A stretch of DNA of 64,000 nucleotides from Salinilacustrithrix flava (GTDB lineage Bacteria; Actinomycetota; Acidimicrobiia; Acidimicrobiales; Salinilacustritrichaceae). The DNA is taken from assembly GCF_041228405.1 (NCBI RefSeq), contig NZ_CP133888.1, forward strand, positions 1,178,001 through 1,242,000. The letters are read 5' to 3'. The notes beneath the pieces are model-generated. The model did no database searches and had not been told where the DNA came from. It worked only from the letters and a program-made list of their open reading frames with translations. Of the stretch, positions 54,472-62,683 are shown piece after piece. The translations under genes were made by a program, and so were the position numbers. The number at the start of each line of letters is the position of its first letter. Positions within the stretch are counted from its first letter, which is position 1.

Positions 54472-55542
54472 TCAGGCGGCGCCGGTGGTGCGGGCGTCCC
54501 AGCGCTCGACGGTGCTGGACAGCGTGTCGTCGGCCAGGTCGACGTAGCCGACCTCGGAGACCGAGTCGATGGCGTCGTTCAGATAGAAGTCCACGAACGC
54601 GGTCAGCGCGGGGTTCTCCTCGGCCTTGGCCGGGTTCACGTAGATGAACAGCGGCCGGGACACCGGGTAGGAGTTGTCGGCGATGGTCTCGTCGGTGGGG
54701 GCGATGCAGCCGTCGCCACCGTCGACCTCGAGGACCTTCACGCCCTCGGCCTCACGGGCGAAGGCGAAGCCGACCCAGCCGAAGCTGGTGTCGGAGCCCT
54801 GGATGCCCTGGATGATGACGTTGTCATCGGCCGAGGCCTGGTAGTCCGGGCGAGTCTCCGCGTTCTGGTCGCGGTCCTCGTTGAACTCCTCGATCACCAG
54901 CTCCACGAAGGAGGCGTAGGTGCCGGACTCCTCACCGGGGCCGGTGACGTCGAGGGGGGCGTCGGGCATCTCGGTGTCCGAGCCGAGCTCGGTGGCCAGG
55001 TCCTGGGCGTCGCTCCAGTTGCCGAAGCCCTGGGACTCGGGGCCGACGAGGGCGTAGATGTCGGCCAGGGTGAGGCAGCTCACGGCGTCGTTGGCCGTGT
55101 TGGTCATCATCGCGATGCCGTCGTTGCCGATCTGGAGCTCGACGAACTCGACGCCGTTCTCCTCGCACTGGGCGATCTGCTCGTCCTTGACCTTGGACGA
55201 GGCGTCGTTGATGTCGGTCTCGCCCTGGCAGAACAGCTCGAAGCCGTCGCCGGTACCGGGGCCGTCGACGGAGATGTCCACGCCCGGGTTCGCTTCGGCG
55301 AAGCGCTCGGCCACGGCGATGGAGATCGGCTCCACCGTGGACGAACCGCTCACCACGATCGTCCCGGACAGGTCACCACCTTCATCGGTGTCGGTGTCGG
55401 TGTCGGTGTCGGCGGCGTCGCCGTCAGCCGCCGTGTCGTCTGTGGCGGTAGCGGTGTCGTCGTCATCGCCGCATGCAGCAGCGAAGAGTGCGAAGGGAAG
55501 CAGCAGGGCGAGCATCGATGCCCAGCGTCGGTTGCGGATCAA
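54472..55542 (-). CDS. pstS: Phosphate-binding lipoprotein PstS
   Basis: 356 aa. A short basic start (IRNRRWAS), a hydrophobic stretch and the lipobox FAAAC form a lipoprotein signal. An acidic Asp/Thr linker follows, then the phosphate-binding fold: VVSGSSTVEPISIAVAERF, GPGTGDGFELFCQGETDIND and GPGEESGTYASFVELV. Start: the TTG at 55542 is preferred because GGAGGAAA lies eight bases upstream; the ATG at 55557 overlaps this ribosome site. A PHO-box repeat lies about 86-103 bases upstream. First gene of pstS-C-A-B-phoU-regulator. Confidence 0.95.
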   Translation of the reverse strand: MIRNRRWASMLALLLPFALFAAACGDDDDTATATDDTAADGDAADTDTDTDTDEGGDLSGTIVVSGSSTVEPISIAVAERFAEANPGVDISVDGPGTGDGFELFCQGETDINDASSKVKDEQIAQCEENGVEFVELQIGNDGIAMMTNTANDAVSCLTLADIYALVGPESQGFGNWSDAQDLATELGSDTEMPDAPLDVTGPGEESGTYASFVELVIEEFNEDRDQNAETRPDYQASADDNVIIQGIQGSDTSFGWVGFAFAREAEGVKVLEVDGGDGCIAPTDETIADNSYPVSRPLFIYVNPAKAEENPALTAFVDFYLNDAIDSVSEVGYVDLADDTLSSTVERWDARTTGAA

Positions 55543-55627
55543 GGGGATTTCCTCCATGCGAGGGGAACGGGGTCTCTTGGGTTGTCGGCGACCGTACGAA
55601 GCCGACCTTGACGCCAGACCGAGCCCA

Positions 55628-55645
55628 GGTGGACCGGAGGTGAAC
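55628..55645 (-). promoter_or_regulatory. PHO box upstream of pstS
   Basis: GGTGGAC-CGGA-GGTGAAC on the plus strand (GTTCACC-N4-GTCCACC toward pstS). Two 7-mers at the 11-base period, one perfect and one with a single change. Confidence 0.65.
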
Positions 55646-55705
55646 TCATCGGAGCGCCTGGGCAAACGACCCGCCGATCGGGCTCCCGACCCCTCACATC
55701 AGCCG

Positions 55706-55711
55706 TAACGT
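55706..55711 (+). promoter_or_regulatory. -10 box TAACGT of the ars operon, leaderless type
   Basis: TAACGT followed by six bases (ATGTGC) and the ATG at 55718. The upstream ATG at 55712 would directly abut the box and is unlikely to be used. Confidence 0.5.
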
Positions 55712-55717
55712 ATGTGC

Positions 55718-56038
55718 ATGACCATTGATGTGATCCCGGATGTCCGGGCTGACGTGCTGAAGGCGCTGGCCGAGCCACGCCGGTGGCGCATCGTCGAGCT
55801 GCTGTCGTGCGAGGAGCTGTGCGTGTGCCACCTCGCCGAGGAGATCGGCATCGCCCAGCCCCTCGCCTCCCACCACCTGAAGGTCCTGCGGGACGCCGGG
55901 CTGGTCGAGTCCGAGAAGCACCGGCAGTGGACCTACTACCGGCTCCGTCCCGGTGCCCTCGAGGACCTGGCGGGTGCGATCGGGGCGATCACGTCGTGCT
56001 GCCCCACCCCGGGCGAGCGACGGAGGCCGTGCACATGA
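55718..56038 (+). CDS. arsR: ArsR-family metalloregulator
   Basis: 106 aa. The winged helix contains ELCVCHLAEEIGIAQPLASHHLKVLRDAGLV. The ELCVCxL element supplies Cys35 and Cys37, with Cys31 four residues before: the As(III)/Sb(III)-binding trio of classical ArsR. A Cys-Cys pair near the C-terminus (TSCCPTP) may add ligands. It represses its own operon until arsenite binds. The stop overlaps the acr3 start (ATGA). Confidence 0.94.
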   Translation: MTIDVIPDVRADVLKALAEPRRWRIVELLSCEELCVCHLAEEIGIAQPLASHHLKVLRDAGLVESEKHRQWTYYRLRPGALEDLAGAIGAITSCCPTPGERRRPCT

Positions 56039-57120
56039 CCGTGGTCACCGAAACCCAGCCCGAAGACGCCCCGGTCATCGAGAAGCTGTCCACGCTCGAC
56101 CGGTTCCTCCCGCTGTGGATCGGCGCTGCGATGGCTCTCGGCATCGGGCTCGGCCGCCTCTTCCCCGGCCTCGACGACACCCTCGACCGGGTCAAGATCG
56201 ACACCGTCTCCCTGCCGATCGCGCTCGGCCTGCTGCTGATGATGTACCCGGTGCTGGCCAAGGTCCGGTACTCCCGCCTCGGCGAGGTCACCGCCGATCG
56301 GCGCATGCTCGGCCTGTCCCTGGTCCTGAACTGGGTGATCGGCCCCGCGCTGATGTTCGCCCTCGCCTGGCTCATGCTGCCGGACCTGCCCGAGTACCGG
56401 ACCGGGCTCATCATCGTCGGCCTGGCCCGCTGCATCGCCATGGTCCTGATCTGGAACGACCTGGCCTGCGGCAACCGGGAGGCGGCCACGTTCCTGGTCG
56501 CGGTGAACTCGCTGTTCCAGATCGTGGCCTACTCGCTGCTCGGCTACTTCTACCTGGAGCTGCTCCCCCAGTGGCTCGGCCTCGACCAGGCCGCCCTCGA
56601 CGTGTCCATCTGGGAGATCGCCAAGTCGGTGCTCATCTTCCTCGGCGTCCCGCTTCTGGCCGGCTACCTCACCCGCCGCATCGGGGAGGGTCGCAAGGGC
56701 ACCGACTGGTACGAGAACACCTTCCTGCCCCGCATCGGCCCGGTGGCGCTCTACGGCCTGCTCTTCACGATCGTGGTCCTCTTCGCCCTCCAGGGCGAGG
56801 CGATCACCTCCGAGCCCTTCGACGTCGCCCGCATCGCCCTCCCGCTGCTCGTGTACTTCGCGCTGATGTGGGGCTCGTCGTTCGCCATCGGCCTGAAGAT
56901 GGGCCTGCCCTACGACCGCAACACCACCGTCGCCTTCACCGCCGCCGGCAACAACTTCGAGCTCGCCATCGCCGTGGCCATCGGCGTCTTCGGCGTCACA
57001 TCCGGCCAGGCCCTCGCCGGCGTCGTCGGCCCGCTCATCGAAGTCCCCGTCCTCGTCGGCCTCGTCTACGTCGCCCTCTGGGCCCGACGCCGCTACTACC
57101 CGGAGACCACCACCCCATGA
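56035..57120 (+). CDS. acr3: Arsenite efflux transporter ACR3
   Basis: 361 aa with ten membrane helices. GLARCIAMVLIWNDLACGN has the essential Cys of ACR3 carriers, and TAAGNNFELAIAVAIGVFG the conserved C-terminal motif. It exports arsenite using the proton motive force. Overlaps both arsR and arsC by four bases, so the three are one tightly coupled operon. Confidence 0.95.
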   Translation: MTVVTETQPEDAPVIEKLSTLDRFLPLWIGAAMALGIGLGRLFPGLDDTLDRVKIDTVSLPIALGLLLMMYPVLAKVRYSRLGEVTADRRMLGLSLVLNWVIGPALMFALAWLMLPDLPEYRTGLIIVGLARCIAMVLIWNDLACGNREAATFLVAVNSLFQIVAYSLLGYFYLELLPQWLGLDQAALDVSIWEIAKSVLIFLGVPLLAGYLTRRIGEGRKGTDWYENTFLPRIGPVALYGLLFTIVVLFALQGEAITSEPFDVARIALPLLVYFALMWGSSFAIGLKMGLPYDRNTTVAFTAAGNNFELAIAVAIGVFGVTSGQALAGVVGPLIEVPVLVGLVYVALWARRRYYPETTTP

Positions 57121-57767
57121 GCTACGACCACGACCTCAGCGTGCTCAGCCGCAAAGCTGCCGGACTGGCGGCCCGCTTCGACGGCATGTTCGGCGTCGAG
57201 ACCGTCGAGCGGCTCCTGCACGAGTCCTACGACCTGCTCGCCGCCACGTCGAAGGTGAACCAGTACCTGCCGCTGCTGGCCGAGCGGTTCGCCGCTGACC
57301 GTCTCCGATCGCTCGCCAAGACCCAAGGAGTCCCCGTGACCACCACCCCCGAGATCCTCGTCGTGTGCACCCACAACGCCGGCCGCTCCGTCGCCGCCCG
57401 GATCCTGCTCGACCACCACGGCCGGGGTCGCGTGACGGTCCGGTCCGCCGGCTCCGCCCCGGGGGACGACATCAACCCCGCGGTCGCCGAGATCCTCACC
57501 GAACGGGGCCACGACGTCAGCAAGGAGTTCCCCAAGCCCCTCACCGACGAGGCCGCCCGGGCCGCCGACGTGATCATCACCATGGGCTGCGGCGACGCCT
57601 GCCCGATCTTCCCCGGCAAGCGCTACCTCGACTGGGATCTCACCGACCCGGCCGGCAAGCCCGTGGAGGAGGTCCGCCCCATCGTCGACGACATCGACCG
57701 GCGCGCCCAGGCCCTCCTGGCCGAGCTCCTCGACGCGCCGGGCGTCTCGTCAGCCGAGGCGCCGTAG
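57117..57767 (+). CDS. arsC: Arsenate reductase (LMW phosphatase type) with N-terminal helical bundle
   Basis: 216 aa. The first about 72 residues form a three-helix region (LSRKAAGLAARFDGMFGVETVERLL). The reductase starts EILVVCTHNAGRSVAARILL, with nucleophile Cys84 in the P-loop, general acid Asp in YLDWDLTDPAG, and further Cys157 and Cys162 (MGCGDACPIF). It reduces arsenate to arsenite for export by Acr3. The extra N-terminal bundle is known from actinobacterial ArsC proteins, probably for dimerisation. Whether mycothiol or thioredoxin is the reductant cannot be told here. Confidence 0.92.
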   Translation: MSYDHDLSVLSRKAAGLAARFDGMFGVETVERLLHESYDLLAATSKVNQYLPLLAERFAADRLRSLAKTQGVPVTTTPEILVVCTHNAGRSVAARILLDHHGRGRVTVRSAGSAPGDDINPAVAEILTERGHDVSKEFPKPLTDEAARAADVIITMGCGDACPIFPGKRYLDWDLTDPAGKPVEEVRPIVDDIDRRAQALLAELLDAPGVSSAEAP

Positions 57768-57841
57768 CCGCCGGATCACGCATCCGCGGACGCAGCTGAG
57801 GAAGACGGAGTGGGAACAACGGATGATCCCACGGGGTTCAA

Positions 57842-59056
57842 GTGGTCGTGACCTCGCGCGTGCAGAACCCGGCGCAGGCCGAGGTCGAAAGACCGCGCCA
57901 GCGCCTGGAGCGGATCACCACCTACCTGTCCTCCATCGTGGACAACCTGGTGGACGGCGTGCTGCTCGTCGACGACGTCTCGTTCCGCATCTCCGTCGTG
58001 AACGACGCGTTCCTCCGCCTGGTCGACAGCCCGGCGACACCGACCGAGCTCGTCGGACGCAACATCGACGACCTCCGGTCCCCGATCCGGGGAAGGGTGG
58101 AGGATCCGGAGGCGTTCTCGACGCGGATCGACGCGCTGTACGAGGGTGACCTGCCCGCCACCGACCTCGTCCGCTTCGTCGACGGACGGGTCCTCGAGCG
58201 CGACTACGTACCCGTCCCGGTCGGACCCACCAGGCGCGCCCACCTGTGGTTGTTCCGAGACGTCACCGAACGGGAGCAGACCGAGGAGCTGCGCCGACGG
58301 ATGCTCGAGCGGGAGTCGGCAGCACGCACGGCGGCCGAGGAGACGAGCGCGTCGCTCCGTGAGCTCGCCCGCCTGAAGACCGAGCTGGTGGCGAGCGTGT
58401 CCCACGAGCTGCGCACGCCGCTGACCTCGCTGCGCACCTTCGTCGAGCTCCTGGCTGCGGACGCACCGCAGCTCTCCGAGGAGCACTGCGGCTTCGTCGA
58501 TGCCATCGACCGGAACACCGACCGACTGCTGACGTTGGTCGAGGACCTCCTGCTGCTGGCCCAGCTCGAGTCGCAGGCGCTGTCGTTCCGACCCGTCCTG
58601 CACGACGTCGCCTCCCTCGTGCGAACCTCGGTCGAGTCGATCGCACCGCTCGCCCAGGCCGCAGGGGTGACGATCGACCTCGAGCCCGGCAGCTGTCCGG
58701 TCGCGCTCCTCGACCCGGTCCGCATCGACCAGCTGCTGACCAACCTGCTCTCGAACGCGCTGAAGTTCACCCCCGCCGGAGGGCACGTGCAGGTCACCAC
58801 CCACGCGTCCGAAGACGGGTGCCGTCTCGAGATCGCCGACACGGGGCTCGGCATCCCGGCGACGGAGACCGACCGGGTGCTGGACCGCTTCTACCGGGCC
58901 AGCAACGCGGGCGCGACACCGGGCACCGGCCTGGGCCTCAGCATCAGCGCGGCGATCGTGGAGATGCACGGCGGGTCCATGGAGATCCGTCGTGGAGATC
59001 CGGGCGGGACCGTCGTGGTCGTGCACCTGCCGGCGTCGGGACAGCTGGGTGGGTGA
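57842..59056 (+). CDS. PAS-domain sensor histidine kinase
   Basis: 404 aa, soluble (no membrane helix). A PAS-like domain (about 25-145; SIVDNLVDGVLLVDD) precedes a coiled coil and a HisKA domain with His188 in VASVSHELRTPLTSL. The ATPase domain has LLTNLLSNALKFTP, DTGLGIP and GTGLGLSISAAIVEMHGG. Start GTG 57842 (GTG 57848 also possible). Its stop overlaps the response-regulator gene, which is its likely partner. The signal is unknown; it could also serve the pst-linked regulator, since that one lacks an adjacent kinase. Confidence 0.92.
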   Translation: MVVTSRVQNPAQAEVERPRQRLERITTYLSSIVDNLVDGVLLVDDVSFRISVVNDAFLRLVDSPATPTELVGRNIDDLRSPIRGRVEDPEAFSTRIDALYEGDLPATDLVRFVDGRVLERDYVPVPVGPTRRAHLWLFRDVTEREQTEELRRRMLERESAARTAAEETSASLRELARLKTELVASVSHELRTPLTSLRTFVELLAADAPQLSEEHCGFVDAIDRNTDRLLTLVEDLLLLAQLESQALSFRPVLHDVASLVRTSVESIAPLAQAAGVTIDLEPGSCPVALLDPVRIDQLLTNLLSNALKFTPAGGHVQVTTHASEDGCRLEIADTGLGIPATETDRVLDRFYRASNAGATPGTGLGLSISAAIVEMHGGSMEIRRGDPGGTVVVVHLPASGQLGG

Positions 59057-59735
59057 GCGGGAGCTCCTGCTCCTGGTCGAGGACGACGACGACATCCGAC
59101 AGGGGCTCGCCGCTGTCTTCAGCCGCGCCGGCTACCGCGTCGACCAGGCCGGGGACGGCCGGGCGGCGCTGCGGCGGTTCCACGAGGCGAGGCCCCACCT
59201 CGTAGTCCTCGACGTGGGCCTTCCCGGGCTCGACGGGTGGGAGGTCCTGTCGAGGCTCCGCGACATGAGCGACGTGCCCGTGCTCATGCTGACCGCTCGT
59301 GGTCTCGAGGCCGAGAAGGTGCGTGGGCTCCAGGGCGGCGCCGACGACTACGTCGCCAAGCCGGTGGGGAACCAGGAGATCGTGGCACGGGTCGGGGCCC
59401 TGCTCCGGCGAGCGGGGCGCGGCTCGGAGCCGGTGGAGCGCTACGACGACGGCACCGTCGCCGTCGACCCCTCGTCCCACGAGGTCTGGGTGCACGGCCG
59501 TCCCGTGCACGTCACCCCGACCGAACTGCGCTTGCTCGACACCCTCGTGCGCCACCGGGGACAGGTGCTCAGCGCCGAGCAGCTGCTGGGACAGGCCTGG
59601 CGGGACCCGAGCGGCATCGGGACCGACCGGGTCAAGTACGCGGTCTCGCGCCTCCGCCGGAAGCTCGACTGGTCCGAGGACGGACCGATCGAGGCGGTTC
59701 GGGGCGTCGGCTACCGCTACCGCCCGCCGGCCTGA
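59049..59735 (+). CDS. OmpR-family response regulator
   Basis: 228 aa. Receiver with LLVEDDDDIRQGL, phospho-acceptor Asp55 in VVLDVGLPGLDG and Lys in YVAKPVG. Winged-helix output domain reads VTPTELRLLDTLVRHRGQVL, then TDRVKYAVSRLRRKLD and VRGVGYRYRPP. Start GTG 59049 inside the kinase gene (8-base overlap), so the pair is coupled. Followed by a small hairpin and a convergent gene. Confidence 0.92.
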   Translation: MGERELLLLVEDDDDIRQGLAAVFSRAGYRVDQAGDGRAALRRFHEARPHLVVLDVGLPGLDGWEVLSRLRDMSDVPVLMLTARGLEAEKVRGLQGGADDYVAKPVGNQEIVARVGALLRRAGRGSEPVERYDDGTVAVDPSSHEVWVHGRPVHVTPTELRLLDTLVRHRGQVLSAEQLLGQAWRDPSGIGTDRVKYAVSRLRRKLDWSEDGPIEAVRGVGYRYRPPA

Positions 59736-59737
59736 GA

Positions 59738-59755
59738 CCGGTCGTCCGCGACCGG
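59738..59755. terminator. Small hairpin between response regulator and GGDEF-EAL gene
   Basis: CCGGTCG-TCCG-CGACCGG, a perfect 7-bp stem with a 4-base loop starting 2 bases after the regulator stop; convergent genes. Confidence 0.5.
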
Positions 59756-59791
59756 ACTGCCACCGTCGAGCAACCCGGAGCGCGTTCCAAG

Positions 59792-61819
59792 TCAGGACGC
59801 GTCGACGATCTCGGGTCCGGGTCGGCCGACGAGGTGACCCTGGATTAGGTCGCAGCCCAGCTCCCGCAGGCGCTGCCGTTGGGCGTCGGACTCGACGCCC
59901 TCGGCGACGGTGACGGCCCCGAAGGTGTGGGCGATGTCGATGGCCGAGCGGACGAGGGCCAACCGGCGGGCGTCGGTGAGCATCCCATCGATGAACACCC
60001 GGTCGATCTTGACGAACTCGGGTGAGAAGCGGTCGAGGTACGACAGCGACGCGTAGCCGGTGCCGAAGTCGTCCACCGCGAACGCAACCCCGTGGTCGCG
60101 CAGCTCCCCGACGATGCGGACGGCCGAGTCGGGGTCCGAGGCCAGCGACGACTCGGTGAGCTCGAGGCACAGCGCCTCGGGGGGCACGTCGTGGTGCTGG
60201 AGGGTGTCCATGACGCGCCCGACGAAACCGGAGGCGAGCAGCTCGGCCGCCGCCACGTTCACGCTCACCCAGCAGTCGGTGAACAGCCCCCGAGCACGGG
60301 CGCGGGCGAGGGCGGCGACCGCCCGCTCCCGCATCAGATCCCCCAGCTCGTGGATCGCACCGATCTCCTCGACCACGTGGAGGAACTCCCACGGGAGGAG
60401 CAGGCCCTCCTCCGGGTGCGCCCAGCGGCAGAGGGCTTCGGCCCCGACCGGTGCGCCGGTGTGCACATCGACCTCGACCTGGAAGTGGGCGACGAACTCG
60501 TTGCGCTCGAAGGCCTCGTGCAGCTCCGCCTCCCGGCGGTAGCGGACGAGCACCTCGTGGCGCAGGTCCCGATCGAAGATCTCGAAGCGACCCCGTCCGA
60601 CCTGCTTGGCCCGGTAGAGCGCAGCATCGGCCTCGCTCAGCACGTCGCGGTCGCCGAGGTCCTCGTCCACGACCACGATCCCGCCGCTCATCCCGACGCG
60701 CACGAGGTTGGCCCCCACGGCCACCGGTTCGCGGAGCGCGTCGGCGAAGCGCTGCACGATCTCGACGACGTCGGCGTCGTCCTCCAGGTCCTCGAGCACC
60801 AGCACGAACTCGTCGCCGCCGAAGCGGGCGACGGTGTCGTGCGTGCGGGCGACGCTGGCCAGGCGGTCGGCGACGCTGCGGAGCACGACGTCGCCGGCGC
60901 TGTGGCCGAGGCCGTCGTTGAGCACCTTGAACTTGTCCAGGTCGGTGAACACCACGGCGTAGCGCTTGCCCGTCTGGCGGCGGCGCGACTCGGCCAGCCG
61001 CAGCCGGCGGGCGAGCAGCACGCGGTTCGGTCGACCGGTCAGCGGATCGTGCGTGGCCTGCATCTCGAGCTCGGCCCGGGCCCGGTTCCGCTCGGTGAGG
61101 TCGCGGGCGACCACCTGGGCGGCCGGACGTCCCAGCCACTCGATCGGCACGCCGGCCGCCTCGACGTCCACGAGCGAGCCGTCGACCCGCCGCAGCTGCT
61201 CCTCGACCAGCCCCGCTTCCTCACCCTCGAGGACCATCGCCATCCGCGCGCCGATCATCGCCGCGACGTGCTCGGGCACGAAGTCGCCCACCGGTCGGTC
61301 GACGAGGTCCTCCGGGTCGTCCGCCCCGAGCAGCCGGGCGGCCGCCGCGTTGGCGTAGACGATCACGCCGTCCTGGTGGATCGCCGTGGCCTGGGGGGAG
61401 GTGTCGAGCGCCTGCCGGTAGCGGGCGGCGGCGCGCTCGTGGCGCGTCTCGGCCTCGACCCGGTCGGTCACGTCTCGGAGGCTGACCATGAACCCGCCCA
61501 CGGCCTCGTGGTCGAGGAGGTTGACGCCCGATGCCTCGACGTGGCGCCACGTCCCGTCCCGATGTCGCATCCGGAACGTGATCGGCACCCCGGGCGAGGT
61601 CGAGTCGACCGAGGCCGCGAAGTCCTCCATCACGCGCGCTCGGTCGGCCTCGTGGACGAGGGCGAACACGTCCCTGGCCGCCCGCCACGGGTCGTCGTAG
61701 CCGAGCACGGACCGGACCGCACCGTTCACGTAGCGCAACCGGCCGTCGTGGGCCATCACCACCACGATGTCCCGCGAGCTCTCGACCACCTCTCGGAAGA
61801 ACGCATCCGGACGGCTCAC
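59792..61819 (-). CDS. PAS-PAS-GGDEF-EAL cyclic di-GMP protein
   Basis: 675 aa, soluble. Two PAS domains (about 8-125 and 128-245) come first. The GGDEF domain has FGGDEFVLVLED (GGDEF at 334-338), an intact diguanylate cyclase signature with no obvious RxxD I-site. The EAL domain begins GAEALCRW (Glu461-Leu463) and keeps VNVAAAEL, ELTESSL, DDFGTGYASLSYL and VAEGVES, so a phosphodiesterase is also plausible. The net activity cannot be read from sequence. Start GTG 61819. It is divergent from trxA. A PilZ receptor lies at 33911-34600. Confidence 0.92.
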   Translation of the reverse strand: MSRPDAFFREVVESSRDIVVVMAHDGRLRYVNGAVRSVLGYDDPWRAARDVFALVHEADRARVMEDFAASVDSTSPGVPITFRMRHRDGTWRHVEASGVNLLDHEAVGGFMVSLRDVTDRVEAETRHERAAARYRQALDTSPQATAIHQDGVIVYANAAAARLLGADDPEDLVDRPVGDFVPEHVAAMIGARMAMVLEGEEAGLVEEQLRRVDGSLVDVEAAGVPIEWLGRPAAQVVARDLTERNRARAELEMQATHDPLTGRPNRVLLARRLRLAESRRRQTGKRYAVVFTDLDKFKVLNDGLGHSAGDVVLRSVADRLASVARTHDTVARFGGDEFVLVLEDLEDDADVVEIVQRFADALREPVAVGANLVRVGMSGGIVVVDEDLGDRDVLSEADAALYRAKQVGRGRFEIFDRDLRHEVLVRYRREAELHEAFERNEFVAHFQVEVDVHTGAPVGAEALCRWAHPEEGLLLPWEFLHVVEEIGAIHELGDLMRERAVAALARARARGLFTDCWVSVNVAAAELLASGFVGRVMDTLQHHDVPPEALCLELTESSLASDPDSAVRIVGELRDHGVAFAVDDFGTGYASLSYLDRFSPEFVKIDRVFIDGMLTDARRLALVRSAIDIAHTFGAVTVAEGVESDAQRQRLRELGCDLIQGHLVGRPGPEIVDAS

Positions 61820-61891
61820 GAGCAGGTCCTCGGACTCGGCGGCGGTCGACCTTGTCTACCAGACACCACCCGGCCCGCTGCCGCAGCCGAA

Positions 61892-61917
61892 GGAATACCC
61901 CTGGGGGTACCTTGGTT
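61892..61917 (+). promoter_or_regulatory. Sigma-R/SigH-type promoter of trxA
   Basis: GGAAT (61892-61896), exactly 18 bases, GTT (61915-61917): the consensus of the thiol-oxidative-stress sigma factors SigR/SigH. It lies 35 bases before the trxA GTG, leaving room for the ribosome site. A TACCTT at 61908-61913 could be a separate vegetative -10 box. Confidence 0.6.
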
Positions 61918-61952
61918 GGAAGGTGGGAAGCCACCGAAGAGGAGAGAACCCC

Positions 61953-62321
61953 GTGTCCACCGTCGCTCTGACCGAAGCCGACTTCGAGTCCACCATCACC
62001 GACAACGACATCGTGCTCGTCGATTGGTGGGCGTCGTGGTGCGGCCCCTGCCGCGCCTTCGCCCCCGTCTACGAGAAGGCCGCCGGCGTGCACCAGGACA
62101 TCGTGTTCGCCAAGGTCGACACCGAGGCCGCCCCCCACCTGTCGGCCGCCGCCGGGATCCAGTCGATCCCCACGCTCATGGCCTTCCGCGAGGGCGTCCT
62201 CGTCTTCGCTCAGCCCGGGGCACTCCCCGCCGCCGCGCTGGAGGACGTGATCGCCCAGGTGCGGGCCCTCGACATGGAAGAGGTGCACCGCGCTGTCGCC
62301 GAGCGCGCCGATGTCGCATGA
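61953..62321 (+). CDS. trxA: Thioredoxin
   Basis: 122 aa. Active site WASWCGPCRAF (Cys30, Cys33), cis-Pro in SIPTLMAFREGVLV and the buried Asp in VLVDWWA: a full thioredoxin. The C-terminus is about 12 residues longer than the minimal fold. The GTG at 61953 has GAGGAGAG seven bases upstream. A SigR-like promoter lies just ahead, so induction by disulfide stress is likely. It overlaps the MerE-like gene by 11 bases. Confidence 0.94.
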   Translation: MSTVALTEADFESTITDNDIVLVDWWASWCGPCRAFAPVYEKAAGVHQDIVFAKVDTEAAPHLSAAAGIQSIPTLMAFREGVLVFAQPGALPAAALEDVIAQVRALDMEEVHRAVAERADVA

Positions 62322-62622
62322 TCGGGTCGTGACCCAGGCCATCGACGACGCCGTCACCACCGCCCCGCGCCAGCTCGAGCGACGTGGGCGGTGGTGGCTG
62401 GCCGTCTCCTTCCTGTTCTGCCCCTGCCACCTGCCCCTCACCCTCGGGCTGCTCGCGTCCGTGCTCGGCGGCACCGCCCTCGGCGGCCTGCTCCGGGACC
62501 ACGGGTGGGTCGCGGCGATCGTGATCGCGGCCACCTGGCTGGCCGGCACCGCCCGCGGGCTCATCTGGATCCGCCGGGCAGAACGGGGCGAGCTCACCTG
62601 CGCGGTGCGCCAGCCCGGCTGA
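62311..62622 (+). CDS. MerE-like small membrane protein
   Basis: 103 aa. Residues 30-58 read LAVSFLFCPCHLPLTLGLLASVLGG and 67-87 form a second hydrophobic helix. The CPCHLP motif (Cys37, Cys39, His40) and two-helix layout resemble MerE, a small inner-membrane mercury or methylmercury transporter. No merA, merR or merP lies nearby, so the metal link is only by resemblance. The start overlaps trxA: ATG 62311, or GTG 62329. Coupled expression with thioredoxin suggests a thiol- or metal-related role. Confidence 0.75.
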   Translation: MSHDRVVTQAIDDAVTTAPRQLERRGRWWLAVSFLFCPCHLPLTLGLLASVLGGTALGGLLRDHGWVAAIVIAATWLAGTARGLIWIRRAERGELTCAVRQPG

Positions 62623-62683
62623 CGCGTCGAGGTCCTGGCACTCGCCGTGACCGGAGTCGCGGCGGCCTGGGTATGCAGGGCCG

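Noticed and set aside
62311..62622. Mercury-resistance operon
   Set aside because: Only a MerE-like CPCH protein is present; merR, merT, merP and merA are all absent, so a mer operon cannot be claimed.
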